Assembly (NCBI RefSeq): GCF_021233415.1
Contig: NZ_CP089466.1
Location: 558,001 to 622,000 of the forward strand
Length of the DNA stretch: 64,000 nt
Direction: 5' to 3'
Origin: Halobacterium litoreum
GTDB taxonomy: Archaea; Halobacteriota; Halobacteria; Halobacteriales; Halobacteriaceae
Shown here in pieces: positions 35,535 to 44,743 of this stretch (the stretch's first letter is position 1; each line of letters opens with the position of its first letter). Below the pieces are notes generated by a model. It was not told the DNA's origin. It worked only from the letters and a program-made list of their open reading frames with translations, and did no database searches. Both the position numbers and the translations under genes were made by a program.

Positions 35535-36116
35535 ATGATTAGTGACGAGGAGTACGCTAGCGACCTCGTGGCGTCGATCGACGTCGACCGGTACGCGACG
35601 CTCGTGCAATCCGTCGGGAACCAACTGAACGGTCGAAAGGACCGGTTCGACAAGTCTGACATCATCGAACGGTGTCTGGAGGTCTACACCGACGGGCGTC
35701 TGGAGTGGGTCGACGACGAGGGCCGGGACTTCGTCGACACCAAGTACGGGTGTGACGTCGAGTTCAAGTACGAGTCGGACATGCTGTTCACGAACGTCCG
35801 CAAGGACGAGCGCGACCCGAACCCGCGGTTGCACAACAGCCTGGGGACAAACGAGAAAGACGAACTCCCGAACCCGGCGGAGTTCTACTTGCTCGGCCAG
35901 CAGGACGCTATCGGGGTCGTCTCCTACGGCGTCTTCGCGGACGACAGCAAGCGCTCTCGTCTCGTTCAGGAGGGGGACGCGTTCATCGGCGACCTCTACA
36001 CCGAAGACATTGCGTTTCTCTTCACGCCCGAAGACGTCGACGACGTCGACACGGTCGACGTCAACTACAAAGAGCGGAAGATGGAGATGCAGATGGAACT
36101 GATTCAGTCGATCTAG
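35535..36116 (+). CDS. Probable type II restriction endonuclease
   Basis: This 193-residue protein has no close family that I recognise. It has a helical N-terminus (LVQSVGNQLNGRKDRFDKSD). A PD-(D/E)xK-like core follows: Asp in DEGRDFVDTKYGCDVEFKYE, where D-V-E-F-K gives the E-x-K element. A later beta part includes FYLLGQQDAIGVVSYGVF. The C-terminus is YKERKMEMQMELIQSI. The nuclease call rests on this motif plus divergence from a solitary DNA methyltransferase. ATG 35535 is chosen from the TATA spacing. Confidence 0.65.
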   Translation: MISDEEYASDLVASIDVDRYATLVQSVGNQLNGRKDRFDKSDIIERCLEVYTDGRLEWVDDEGRDFVDTKYGCDVEFKYESDMLFTNVRKDERDPNPRLHNSLGTNEKDELPNPAEFYLLGQQDAIGVVSYGVFADDSKRSRLVQEGDAFIGDLYTEDIAFLFTPEDVDDVDTVDVNYKERKMEMQMELIQSI

Positions 36117-36470
36117 TGACTCGGTTTTCGACCGAGTGTGTGCGACCGGTGTTCCCGCGACGTTCTCCGGCCCCGCCTGTCCGGTGTATCGGCTGGCGGC
36201 GCGCTCGGTAGGGTGGCCGTACGCCGCGTTCCGACGCGGGTCGTTCTCGCGGACTGACGAGAGGATTGCCACCGACTGCCGACCGTCAGACCCTCCGAAT
36301 CCGAGTTACGCTTTCAGAGAGGTGGATAAACTTTCTAACCGTCCCTAAATACGTCGTGAACAGTCGTTTAGTCGGTGTATCACCGGCTAAATCGTGGTGA
36401 AAACCGGCCAACGGTCGACCCCCTATATGGGGTCCCCGGTTGTACGGATGGATGACGAGGTGAGAACAAG
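36117..36470. other. Gene-free region with hairpin, palindromic promoter and ribosome-binding site
   Basis: ACTCGGT-TTTCG-ACCGAGT (36119-36137) is a perfect 7-base hairpin just after the nuclease stop, probably its terminator. About 180 bases with no gene follow, then AT-rich GGATAAACTTTCTAACC (about 36324). A TATA box is centred in the inverted repeat GACCCC-CTATAT-GGGGTC (36417-36434). GAGGTG at 36457-36462 is a good Shine-Dalgarno site 8 bases before the ATG at 36471, so this transcript, unusually here, has a leader. Confidence 0.6.
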
Positions 36471-36716
36471 ATGTCAACCCCCTCCCGCTCCGCGCTCGCC
36501 GACGCCGCATCGGACGCCGTCAAGACGCCAGCGTCCGCGACCCTCCTGAAGCCCTTCGAGGTCGCGGGTTTCTGGGCGGCCGTCGCGCTGCCGTTCCTCT
36601 ACCTGCCCCTCGTGGTCTCCGGCCCCGCGACGTCCGCCGAGCAGACCGCGCTGGTCGCGCTGGTCGGCGCGCACGTGCTCTCCCTGCTGCTCGGCCACCG
36701 ACACCGCGCGGAGTGA
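36471..36716 (+). CDS. Small membrane protein with a leadered, SD-led transcript
   Basis: This 81-residue protein has a polar, Ala/Ser-rich N-terminus (to about 27) and two hydrophobic helices (VAGFWAAVALPFLYLPLVVSG and TALVALVGAHVLSLLLGH) with a basic HRHRAE tail. The function is unknown. A clear GAGGTG ribosome-binding site and a TATA box 43-47 bases upstream show that it is expressed from a 5' leader, unlike most genes here. Confidence 0.75.
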   Translation: MSTPSRSALADAASDAVKTPASATLLKPFEVAGFWAAVALPFLYLPLVVSGPATSAEQTALVALVGAHVLSLLLGHRHRAE

Positions 36717-36779
36717 CACCACACCGACGAGTCGCCCGAAGACGGACCGCTTAACACCGCCCTCCTTCTCTCTCCTTCC

Positions 36780-37748
36780 ATGGCCTTGGACTCCGTGCCG
36801 CTCGGCCGCACCGGCCTCCGAGTCTCGGAAGTCGCGTTCGGCACGTGGCGGTTCGGCCGCGAGAACGACGAGGGCGACGTGGAGGTCGGCCGCGAGCGAG
36901 CGCACGCCCTGCTCGACGCGTACGCCGACGCCGGCGGTCGCTTCATCGACACCGCGGACATGTACGGCGCGGGCCGCGCCGAGCGCTACATCGGCGAGTG
37001 GCTCGCCGAGCGCGACCGCGAGGACTTCGTCGTCGCCTCCAAGATTTACTGGCCGACCCGCGACGACCCGAACGGCCGCGGTCTGAACCGCAAGCACCTC
37101 CGGCACAACGTCGACGAGATTCTGGAGCGCCTCGGCACGGACTACGTCGACCTGCTGTACGTCCACCGTTGGGACGACGAGACGCCCGCTCGCGAGTTCA
37201 TGCGCACGCTCGACGGGTTCGTGCGCGACGGCAAGGTCAACTACCTCGGCGCGTCGACGTTCGAGCCGAACGCGTGGAAGGTCGCGAAGGCCAACGAGAT
37301 CGCGCGCCGCGAGGGGTACGAGCCGTTCACCGTCGCCCAGCCGCGGTACAACGCCGTGAACCGCGAAATCGAGGGGAACTACCTCGACATGTGCCGGGAT
37401 TACGACGTCGGCGTCGTGCCGTGGTCGCCGCTCGCGGGCGGCTTCCTCACCGGGAAATACACGCGCGGCGAGGAACCCCCGGAGGGCACGCGTGGCGCGA
37501 CCGACCAGCAGTTCGTCGACTCCTACCTCACGCCGGAGAACTTCGACGCCCTCGAAGAGATAGAGGCGGTCGCGCGGGACGTGGGCGCGACGCCCGCGCA
37601 GGTGTCGCTCGCGTGGCTCACCCACCACGACCAAGTCGTCGCGCCCATCACGGGCGCCCGGACGCCCGAGCAACTCCGCGAGAACCTCGACGCCGCGGAC
37701 ATCGAACTCACCACCGAGCAGTTCCAGCGCATCGCCGACGCGAAATAG
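36780..37748 (+). CDS. Aldo/keto reductase
   Basis: This 322-residue TIM-barrel NADPH oxidoreductase shows the catalytic tetrad in order: Asp in FIDTADMYGAG, Tyr in the same segment, Lys in VVASKIYW and His in LLYVHRWDDE. It also has the cofactor-binding segments VVPWSPLAGGFLTGKY and PITGARTPEQLRENLDAADI. It is of the YajO/tas-like subgroup by length and the GLNRKHLR motif. The natural substrate is not predictable. It is convergent with the EamA transporter, 3 bases apart. Confidence 0.92.
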   Translation: MALDSVPLGRTGLRVSEVAFGTWRFGRENDEGDVEVGRERAHALLDAYADAGGRFIDTADMYGAGRAERYIGEWLAERDREDFVVASKIYWPTRDDPNGRGLNRKHLRHNVDEILERLGTDYVDLLYVHRWDDETPAREFMRTLDGFVRDGKVNYLGASTFEPNAWKVAKANEIARREGYEPFTVAQPRYNAVNREIEGNYLDMCRDYDVGVVPWSPLAGGFLTGKYTRGEEPPEGTRGATDQQFVDSYLTPENFDALEEIEAVARDVGATPAQVSLAWLTHHDQVVAPITGARTPEQLRENLDAADIELTTEQFQRIADAK

Positions 37749-37751
37749 GGC

Positions 37752-38675
37752 CTACGCCCACGACGTCCGCACTTTCTCGATTTCGTCGGCGAGCGCGCGC
37801 CGTTTCAGCAAGCAGAAGCCGGCGAAGATGACGAGGAACCCGAGGACGACGTTCGACGTGACGGGTTCGTTCGTGACAACGACGCCGCCGGCCGCCGCGA
37901 ACACGGGCGCGACGTAACTCACCATGTTGATTTCGATGGGGCCGAGGCGGTCGAGGAGTTCGAAGTAGACGAGGAAGCCGGCGGCGCTCGCGGCGAGCGA
38001 GAGGTACGCGAGCGCCCAGAGCGCGTCGCTGGAGTCGGGAATCGCCTGCGTCTCGCCCATGCCGAGGCTGAGCAGGTGCATCAGGACGGCGCCGATGAGC
38101 ATCGCCCACGCCTCCAGGGTCTCGATGGCGAGGTCGTCGTCGACGCGCTGGGTGAGCACGCTCCCGAGCGCGAAACTCGCGGCGGCGAGCGCGACGAGCA
38201 GTTCGCCGACGGTGCTCTCCCCGAGGAGGTTCGCGAAGTTCGGGTCCGACAGCACGACGACGCCGACGAGGCCGAGGAGGATGCCCGCCACGCCGACGAC
38301 GGACAGGCGCTCGGAGGGGAGGAAGGCGCGCGCGAACCCCGTCGTGAACACGGGACCGAGGCCGACGAGGACGGCGGCCGCGGCGCTGGAGACGCCGGGA
38401 CTCGTCTCGCCGACGAACAGGAAGGCGTGGTACGCCGCGATAATCAGGACGGCGGCGATGCCGACCGTGGTCCAGTCGGCGCGGGAGCGCGGCCGCCACT
38501 GGTCGGTGACGCGCGCCGCGTACGCGAGCATGATGACGCCCGCGACGTCGTAGCGCACCGCCGCGAACAGCACCGGTTCGAAGCCCGCGCGGAGGCCGGC
38601 CTTGATGGCGACGAACGCCGACCCCCAGACCGCCGCGAGCGCGAGAAACAGAACTGCGTTCCGGTAGTTGGTCAC
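37752..38675 (-). CDS. EamA/DMT-family transporter
   Basis: This 307-residue protein has ten hydrophobic segments in two homologous halves. The N-terminal half has WGSAFVAIKAGLRAGFEPVL, the typical EamA start, and PSERLSVVGVAGILLGLVGV. The second half begins at about residue 150 with GELLVALAAASFALGSVL. Such carriers export amino acids, drugs or metabolites. The start codon ATG (MTNYRNAVLFLAL) begins just before the first helix. No ligand is inferable from neighbours. Confidence 0.9.
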   Translation of the reverse strand: MTNYRNAVLFLALAAVWGSAFVAIKAGLRAGFEPVLFAAVRYDVAGVIMLAYAARVTDQWRPRSRADWTTVGIAAVLIIAAYHAFLFVGETSPGVSSAAAAVLVGLGPVFTTGFARAFLPSERLSVVGVAGILLGLVGVVVLSDPNFANLLGESTVGELLVALAAASFALGSVLTQRVDDDLAIETLEAWAMLIGAVLMHLLSLGMGETQAIPDSSDALWALAYLSLAASAAGFLVYFELLDRLGPIEINMVSYVAPVFAAAGGVVVTNEPVTSNVVLGFLVIFAGFCLLKRRALADEIEKVRTSWA

Positions 38676-38758
38676 GTCACTACTCCACTCGCGGGGACGT
38701 TTACGGTTTCGAACCCGGCGGGATTTTGCCGGCTACGCGACCGCCGCTGAACCGCCGG

Positions 38759-39256
38759 CTACGCGTCCCCCGAGCGTTCGGCGTGGAGCGCGCGCAACAC
38801 GTCCTCGCGGGTGACGATGCCCACCAACTCCTCGCCCTCGACGACCGGCACGCGGTTCACGTCGCGGTCGTCGTTCGCGAGGATTTCGAGGATGTCGTCG
38901 ACACTCGCGTCCGGCGCGACGGTCAACACGTCGGTCGTCATAATCTTCTTCACGGGCTTGCCGGCGTTCCGCGCGAGGTCGAGTTCCGTCTCCAGTTCGT
39001 CCCACGACAGCTCGAAGCCGTACTCCAGGGATTCGAGGAACGGCGGCAGGCCGATGGGAATCCAAACCGTCCGGCTCTTCGGCTGGAACAGCTCAACCAT
39101 GTCTCGCTGGGTGACGACGCCGACGAGTCGGTTCTCGTCGTCCACCACCGGGAAGCCTGTGAACTTCCGCTTCGCGAGTTTCTGGAGGACTTCGCTGACT
39201 TCCTCGGACTGTTCGACGGTCTCCACGTCGGCGGTCATCAGGTCGCGTGCCTGCAT
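38759..39256 (-). CDS. Protein with a pair of CBS domains
   Basis: This 165-residue protein consists essentially of one CBS pair (Bateman module). CBS1 is about 1-60 (MQARDLMTADVETVEQSEE ... KFTGFPVVDDENRLVGVVTQRDM) and CBS2 about 95-160 (VKKIMTTDVLTVAPDASVDD ... RVPVVEGEELVGIVTREDVL). A 35-residue insert between the two (FQPKSRTVWIPIGLPPFLESL) is longer than usual. It probably binds adenine nucleotides and regulates an unknown partner. It is divergent from the RNase H gene, with 74 bases between the starts. Confidence 0.9.
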   Translation of the reverse strand: MQARDLMTADVETVEQSEEVSEVLQKLAKRKFTGFPVVDDENRLVGVVTQRDMVELFQPKSRTVWIPIGLPPFLESLEYGFELSWDELETELDLARNAGKPVKKIMTTDVLTVAPDASVDDILEILANDDRDVNRVPVVEGEELVGIVTREDVLRALHAERSGDA

Positions 39257-39330
39257 GCGTGAACCGTCGCGGGCGGGGTTGGTATTCGTACCGGCGTACT
39301 GCTTAAGTGGTGTCGCGCTGAACCACTGGT

Positions 39331-39951
39331 ATGGCCATCGTGGGCCGGTCCGACCTTCGGGACCTGTTCGACGACTCTCCGACGCCGCACATCGCGCACC
39401 CGCCCCAGACCCACCACCGAGACTTCTACGTCGCCACCGACGGCTCGTACGCCAGCGACGGCAGCGGCCTCGGCGCGCTCATCGAGACGCGGGACGGCGA
39501 GCGCGTGGCGCGCCTCTCGGTGCCCGACGAGGCGCCCGACAACAACGTCGCCGAGTACCGAGCGCTCCACCTCGGTCTCGACATCCTCGCCGCGCGCACG
39601 CCGCCGACGGCGAGCGTCGGCGTGCTCGTCGACCACAACGACCTCGCCGCGAACGTCAACACGGCGGCGCTCGCGTCCCGGACGCGGGACTATCGGCCCA
39701 TCGGTGAGTTCTCCGTGCCGGACGCCGCGCGCCACCACTGGCGGGGCATCCGCGCTCGCGTCGTCGGGTTCAGCGAACTCCGCGCGGCGCAGGTCGACAG
39801 CAGCCACAACCCCGCCCACGTCCTCGCGAACCAGCCCGACCAGTACGCGCACGTCAACGACGAACCGGCGCGCTGTGTCCTCCCCGGCAGCGACGACTCG
39901 GACCCACAGATTCCGCCGCCATCCCGCGCCGACCGACACGCCAGCGACTGA
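39331..39951 (+). CDS. Ribonuclease H-like protein
   Basis: This 206-residue protein has an RNase H fold: DGSYASDGSGLGALIE (Asp about 37), NNVAEYRALHLGLD (Glu about 75) and VLVDHNDLAANVN (Asp about 101), then a C-terminal part with SHNPAHVLANQPDQ (a late His/acidic loop). It is related to the haloarchaeal RNase HI group, which lacks the basic protrusion. It would remove RNA from RNA-DNA hybrids. A 29-base tandem repeat follows the stop. Confidence 0.8.
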   Translation: MAIVGRSDLRDLFDDSPTPHIAHPPQTHHRDFYVATDGSYASDGSGLGALIETRDGERVARLSVPDEAPDNNVAEYRALHLGLDILAARTPPTASVGVLVDHNDLAANVNTAALASRTRDYRPIGEFSVPDAARHHWRGIRARVVGFSELRAAQVDSSHNPAHVLANQPDQYAHVNDEPARCVLPGSDDSDPQIPPPSRADRHASD

Positions 39952-39977
39952 CAGCGGTGTCGCTCGCTCCGGCGAGC

Positions 39978-40058
39978 GACTGGCCGATGGCGGTGTCGCG
40001 GGAGGCGACTGACCGGTGGCGGTGTCGCAGGAGGCGACTGACCGATGGCGGTGTCGCG
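39978..40058. repeat. Tandem repeat of a 29-base unit (about 2.8 copies)
   Basis: Units begin at 39978, 40007 and 40036 and read GACTGRCCGRTGGCGGTGTC followed by GCRGGAGGC. The first two copies differ at three positions. The third breaks off after about 23 bases into GCGAAAAATG. It lies between the RNase H stop and the ArlG-like gene, and is a minisatellite-like array outside coding sequence. Confidence 0.85.
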
Positions 40059-40124
40059 AAAAATGTCTCTTCGCGTGTCGCGCGAGCCACAAGGTTGAAT
40101 CGGGGGCGGTGCCGAGAGGAGTCC

Positions 40125-40157
40125 ATGAGCGGCAGTCCCGCGGCCGGTGGTGCGTGA
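40125..40157 (+). CDS. Possible 10-residue leader peptide
   Basis: ATG...TGA encodes MSGSPAAGGA. GAGAGGAG (40114-40121) is a good ribosome-binding site just before the ATG. The stop codon is immediately followed by the GTG of the ArlG-like gene in the same frame. If translated, it would couple initiation at 40158. Too short to be sure; it could also be what remains of a longer start. Confidence 0.3.
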   Translation: MSGSPAAGGA

Positions 40158-41423
40158 GTGGCGTCCGTCTCCTCCGCGCACCTCGTGTTGTTCATCGCCG
40201 CCGTCCTCGTGGCGGCGGCCGTCGCGGGCACGTTCACGAGTAGCGCGTCCAGACTCGGGAACGCGATTGCGGAGGACAGCAGCGTCGAGGCCGAACAGGT
40301 GGACGCCGAGATTCGCGTCGTCAGCGACCCGAGCAACGCCGAAACCATCTACGACCCGACGACGGAGACGCTGACGGTGGTGGTGAAGAACACGGGCGAC
40401 GAGGTGTTGTCCGCGGCGCCCGAGGACGTGGTCGTGCTGGTGAACGGCACCTACCAGTCCGACGTGCGCACGACCGTCCTCACGGGCGACGACTGGCGGC
40501 CGGGTGACTTGCTCCGCGTGCGAGCGAACGTCTCGCTCCCCGAGCAGTCGGAGACGCGCGTCGTCGTCGCGCCGACCGGCTCCCGAGACCTCCTCGAGTT
40601 CACGACGCCGGACTTCGCGCCCGACCGGTCCGAATTGGTGTTCGTGAACGCGTCGTCGGGCGCGCTCCGCACCATCGACGCGGGCGGGTCGATAACCCAG
40701 TACGGCGTGAACGCAACCGCAATTGGACCGAAGCAGGTGGACTTCGACGACGACGAGCGCCTCGAAATCCCGTTCGTGACCGACGCCGGCGCGCTCCGCC
40801 TCGTCGACGCGACAGGCGAGGAGACGACGCTCGTCGCGTCCGGCGTCGAGACGAACCGGACCCTGCTCGCGGTGGGGGCGTGGCGCGGCGAGACGAGCGT
40901 CTACTACGTGAACGAGTCCGACGGCGACACGCTCTACCGGGTGCGGCCGGGCGCTTCGCCCACCCAGATTCTCGTGGGCGGGAGTAGCCAGTCGGCGGGC
41001 GCCGTGGCGGGCGTCGCGGACGTGAACGGCGACGGCGACACCGACCTCGTGTTCGCGAACGCCACGCAGGACCTGTTCTTCGTGGACGGCGACAGCGCCG
41101 CGCGAATCACGACCGTCGGACTGGCCGAGGGCGTCGGCGTCGGCCAGCCCCGCGAGTTCGACAGCGCGCCGCCGTCCCGCGTTCCGGTCATGGACGACAC
41201 CGGGAACGTCTCGCTGTACGACGCGACGGGCGTGGAGACCCAACTCACGACCGACGGCGCCAACGACACCGGGCCGGTCGCCGGGTTCGACTGGACGGAC
41301 GACGGCAACCCCGACCCGCAGGTGACACTCGTTGAGGATGGCGTCATCAAGTACGTCGAAGCCGACGGAACCATCGAAACTCGCGCAGACGTAAACGCGA
41401 GCGCCGAAGTCGGCGTCGCGTGA
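40158..41423 (+). CDS. ArlG/FlaG-like domain fused to a beta-propeller-like domain
   Basis: This 421-residue protein begins MASVSSAHLVLFIAAVLVAAA, the class III signal/anchor typical of archaellar stator protein ArlG (FlaG). It continues through the ArlG beta-domain (IRVVSDPSN ... LTVVVKNTGDEVLSA) to about 135. The remaining about 285 residues hold FG-GAP/VCBS-like repeats (DFDDDERLEIPFVTDAGAL, DVNGDGDTDLVFANATQ, DWTDDGNPDP) that bind calcium in other proteins. No other arl gene is near. It is probably a cell-surface protein anchored by the ArlG-like segment. GTG start. Confidence 0.8.
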   Translation: MASVSSAHLVLFIAAVLVAAAVAGTFTSSASRLGNAIAEDSSVEAEQVDAEIRVVSDPSNAETIYDPTTETLTVVVKNTGDEVLSAAPEDVVVLVNGTYQSDVRTTVLTGDDWRPGDLLRVRANVSLPEQSETRVVVAPTGSRDLLEFTTPDFAPDRSELVFVNASSGALRTIDAGGSITQYGVNATAIGPKQVDFDDDERLEIPFVTDAGALRLVDATGEETTLVASGVETNRTLLAVGAWRGETSVYYVNESDGDTLYRVRPGASPTQILVGGSSQSAGAVAGVADVNGDGDTDLVFANATQDLFFVDGDSAARITTVGLAEGVGVGQPREFDSAPPSRVPVMDDTGNVSLYDATGVETQLTTDGANDTGPVAGFDWTDDGNPDPQVTLVEDGVIKYVEADGTIETRADVNASAEVGVA

Positions 41424-41450
41424 CGGCCGAGAGAAAAGCGAGTCGGCGGC

Positions 41451-43709
41451 CTACTCTTCCTGCGCGTCGACGACGGCGACGGCGGCGAGGTTCACGATGT
41501 CCTTGACTTCGTCGCCGCGCTGGAGGACGTGGACCGGTTCACCCATCCCGACCAGCATCGGGCCGATGGCGTCCGCGCCGCCGAGGCGCTGCAGGAGCTT
41601 GTAGCCGATGTTGCCGGCTTCGAGGTTCGGGAAGATGAGGACGTTCGCGGGCTCTTCGAGGTCCGAGAAGCCGTACGTGCCCTGCAGGATGTCCTCGACG
41701 ACGGCGGTGTCGGCCTGCATCTCGCCGTCGACGGGGAAGTCGATGGCCTCGTCGTCGCGCAGCATCGCGGCGGCCTCGCGGGGTTTCCGCGTGCCCTCGT
41801 TGTCGACGCTCCCGAAGTTCGAGTACGACAGCATCGCGACCCGGGGGTCGACGTTGAAGCGGCGCGCGAGGTCCGCGGTGTGACGCGCGACCTCAGCGAG
41901 CACGTCGGCCTCCGGGTCCTGATTGACGGTGGCGTCCGCGCAGAAGATGACGCGGTTCTTGAACGTCAGCATGTAGACGCCGGCGACGTAGTCGGCGTCG
42001 GGCGCGGTGCCGACGACCTGCAGGGGCGGACGGAGCGCGCTCGGGTAGTGGTGGGTGAGGCCGGTGAGGAACGCGTCGGCGTCGCCGGCTTCGACCATCG
42101 TCGACCCGAGGTAGTTCGGGTCGCGCTCCACGAGGCTCTTGGCCTCGCTCTCGGTGATGCCCTTGCGCTTGCGGAGTTCGTAGAGGCGGTCGGCGTACGC
42201 CGCGTGGTCGCCCTCGTCGGGGTCGACGATTTCGGGGTCGAAGTCGAGGCCGAGGCCGTCGACGACGCCGTGGATGGTGTCGCGGTCACCGAGCAGGACG
42301 GGGTGGGCGATGCCCTCCTCGGCCATCTGGTAGGCCGCGCGAATCATCTTCTCGTCGTCGCCCTCGCCGAGCGCGACGCGCTTGGGGTCGCTCTTGGCCT
42401 TGTTGAGGACGATGCGCATCATCTCGCGGCTCTTCCCGAGGCGCGCTTCGAGTTCCTCGCGGTACTCCTCGAGGTCGAGGCTCGTCCGGGCGACGCCGGA
42501 CTCCTGGGCGGCTTTCGCGACGGCGGGCGCCACCTCGAACAGCACGCGCGGGTCGAGCGGTTTCGGGATGATGTACTCGGAGCCGAACTGGAGGGGCTGG
42601 TCGCCGTAGGCCTTCACGACCTCGTCGGGCACGTCCTGTTTCGCGAGGTCGGCGAGCGCCTCGGCGCACGCGACTTTCATGTCCTCGTTGATGTCCGTCG
42701 CGCGCACGTCGAGTGCGCCCCGGAAGATGAAGGGGAACCCGAGGACGTTGTTCACCTGGTTCGGATAGTCCGAGCGCCCGGTCGCCATGATGACGGTGTC
42801 GTCGCGGGCGTTCTTCGCGTCCTCGTAGGCGATTTCGGGGTCTGGGTTCGCCATCGCGAACACGATGGGGTCGTCGGCCATCGACTGCACCATCTCCTCG
42901 CTGACGATGCCGCCGACCGAGAGGCCGACGAACACGTCCGCGCCGTCCATCGCGTCCGCGAGGTCGCCGCCGTCTCCCGGCTGGGCGAACTCGGCCTTGA
43001 ACTCGTTGACGTCGCGGTCCTCGGTGATGACGCCCGAGGAGTCACACATCGTGACGTTCTCCCGTTTCACGCCGAGGCTGACGTAGAAACGCGCCGAGGC
43101 GATGGCGGACGCGCCGGCGCCGGAGAAAACGACTTCCAGTTCGGAGAGGTCCTTGCCCGCGATTTCGGCGGCGTTCAGGAGCGCGGCGCCCGAGATGATG
43201 GCGGTGCCGTGTTGGTCGTCGTGGAACACCGGGATGTCCATCTCCTCGCGGAGGCGGGTCTCTATCTCGAAGCACTCCGGCGCCTTGATGTCCTCTAGGT
43301 TGATGCCGCCGAACGTCGGTTCCATCGCGGCGACGCTCTCGACGACGTCGTCGGCGTCGGTCTGGTCGAGCTCGATGTCGAAGACGTCGATGTCGGCGAA
43401 TCGCTTGAACAGCACGCCCTTCCCCTCCATCACGGGCTTGGAGGCCTGCGCGCCGATGTCGCCGAGGCCGAGAACTGCCGACCCGTTGGAGACGACGCCG
43501 ACCATGTTGCCCTTCGTCGTGTACGTGAACGCGTCGTCGGGGTCGTCGGCTATCTTCCGGCAGGGCGCGGCGACGCCGGGCGAGTACGCGAGCGAGAGGT
43601 CGCGTTGCGTGTTCGTCGGCTTCGTCGTCGCGATTTCGAGTTTTCCGGGCGGGTCGCTGGCGTGGTACTCCAGCGCGTCGTCGTCCAGCGCGTCGTCGTC
43701 GGTTCCCAT
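41451..43709 (-). CDS. maeB: NADP-dependent malic enzyme with a C-terminal phosphotransacetylase-like domain
   Basis: This 752-residue protein has malic enzyme N- and NAD-binding domains (1-430: [57 protein letters not shown]). A PTA_PTB domain follows (430-752: [37 protein letters not shown]). MaeB decarboxylates malate to pyruvate; the PTA part is regulatory in bacteria, sensing acetyl-CoA. The start [16 protein letters not shown] is set by the ATG at 43709. It is divergent from heme A synthase. Confidence 0.95.
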   Translation of the reverse strand: MGTDDDALDDDALEYHASDPPGKLEIATTKPTNTQRDLSLAYSPGVAAPCRKIADDPDDAFTYTTKGNMVGVVSNGSAVLGLGDIGAQASKPVMEGKGVLFKRFADIDVFDIELDQTDADDVVESVAAMEPTFGGINLEDIKAPECFEIETRLREEMDIPVFHDDQHGTAIISGAALLNAAEIAGKDLSELEVVFSGAGASAIASARFYVSLGVKRENVTMCDSSGVITEDRDVNEFKAEFAQPGDGGDLADAMDGADVFVGLSVGGIVSEEMVQSMADDPIVFAMANPDPEIAYEDAKNARDDTVIMATGRSDYPNQVNNVLGFPFIFRGALDVRATDINEDMKVACAEALADLAKQDVPDEVVKAYGDQPLQFGSEYIIPKPLDPRVLFEVAPAVAKAAQESGVARTSLDLEEYREELEARLGKSREMMRIVLNKAKSDPKRVALGEGDDEKMIRAAYQMAEEGIAHPVLLGDRDTIHGVVDGLGLDFDPEIVDPDEGDHAAYADRLYELRKRKGITESEAKSLVERDPNYLGSTMVEAGDADAFLTGLTHHYPSALRPPLQVVGTAPDADYVAGVYMLTFKNRVIFCADATVNQDPEADVLAEVARHTADLARRFNVDPRVAMLSYSNFGSVDNEGTRKPREAAAMLRDDEAIDFPVDGEMQADTAVVEDILQGTYGFSDLEEPANVLIFPNLEAGNIGYKLLQRLGGADAIGPMLVGMGEPVHVLQRGDEVKDIVNLAAVAVVDAQEE

Positions 43710-43844
43710 ACTCAGTCCTGCCGCGGCATCCGGCAAAAGCCTGTCCCAACGCGTCGAATCTGTGGTTCGTCGTTCGTCGAAGTCGGTTCTCGCGGGCGCG
43801 CGGAAGACGACACGCATACGTACCGAGCGCCGAAAGTCGAAACG

Positions 43845-44678
43845 ATGGCTCGCCGCTCGTACTACCTCGCGGCCGCGACGACCGCGCTCACGTTCGTGCT
43901 CATCCTGCTCGGGGAGTTCACCGCCGTCTCCGCGTCGGGTGCGACGTGCGGACTGGAGTGGCCGTACTGCAACGGACAACTGCTCCCGTTCGGCCTGCCG
44001 CTCCACGACTTCATCGAGTGGTTCCACCGCTTCGTGGCGATGATCGTCGGCTTCTTCATCCTCGGCACCGGCGCCGTCGCGTGGCGGAACTACGACCAGC
44101 GGGACGTCCGCCTCGGCGGCGTCCTCGCCGTCGTCCTCCTGCCCCTGCAGGTGATTCTCGGCGGCACCACCGTGACGTTCAGCGGCCTCGTCCCGTGGGG
44201 GTACATGCCGCTCACGCAGGCGATTCACCACCTCGCCGCGCTCGCCATATTCACCGCGCTCGTCTACACGACGCTCCGCATGCGCGAACTCGCGGGCGTC
44301 GGCGTCGGCCGCGTCCGCACCGCCGCGCTCGCCGGCCTCGCCGTCCTCCCGTTCGAACTCGCGTTCTCCCGGAACACGCTGTTCGCGGTGTACGGCACGC
44401 GCGTCCAGATGGCCCACCACTTCTTCGAGTTGCTCGTGTTCACCGCCGCGCTCGCCGGGTTCGTGTGGGCGCGCCGCCGCGGCGACCGCACCGCCGAGCG
44501 TGCCACCGCGCTCGCCGCGGGGCTCGTCACCGCTCAGATTCTGCTCGGCGTCGGCCTGTTCCAGTTCTCCGCCGCGGTCCAACTGGCGTACTACGCGCTC
44601 GCCGCCGCCGTCGGTGCGTTGCTGGTCGCCGCCGTCCGCACGGCCGCCCGCGACGGGCCGGCCGCGGCGACGACCTGA
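43845..44678 (+). CDS. ctaA: Heme A synthase (COX15/CtaA family)
   Basis: This 277-residue protein has about eight hydrophobic segments. Conserved heme-binding His occur in EWFHRFVAM (about 62), [10 protein letters not shown] (about 127) and [10 protein letters not shown] (about 188). The early Cys pair [11 protein letters not shown] sits in the first outer loop. It oxidises heme O to heme A for the terminal oxidase. ATG 43845 is preferred over the longer ORF. It is followed, with its own promoter between, by the ABC transporter operon. Confidence 0.92.
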   Translation: MARRSYYLAAATTALTFVLILLGEFTAVSASGATCGLEWPYCNGQLLPFGLPLHDFIEWFHRFVAMIVGFFILGTGAVAWRNYDQRDVRLGGVLAVVLLPLQVILGGTTVTFSGLVPWGYMPLTQAIHHLAALAIFTALVYTTLRMRELAGVGVGRVRTAALAGLAVLPFELAFSRNTLFAVYGTRVQMAHHFFELLVFTAALAGFVWARRRGDRTAERATALAAGLVTAQILLGVGLFQFSAAVQLAYYALAAAVGALLVAAVRTAARDGPAAATT

Positions 44679-44743
44679 CGGCGCGCGAACGCTTGCGTCG
44701 TCTGGTGTGTTTAAGTCCACGGGCGTGCTACGGTCGACACACC

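Noticed and set aside
34029-36470. Integrated element with a duplicated tRNA-Met end
   Set aside because: No second copy of the tRNA 3' sequence and no integrase gene were seen.
41529-43298. 589-codon plus-strand open frame
   Set aside because: It lies fully opposite malic enzyme and has no motif or promoter.
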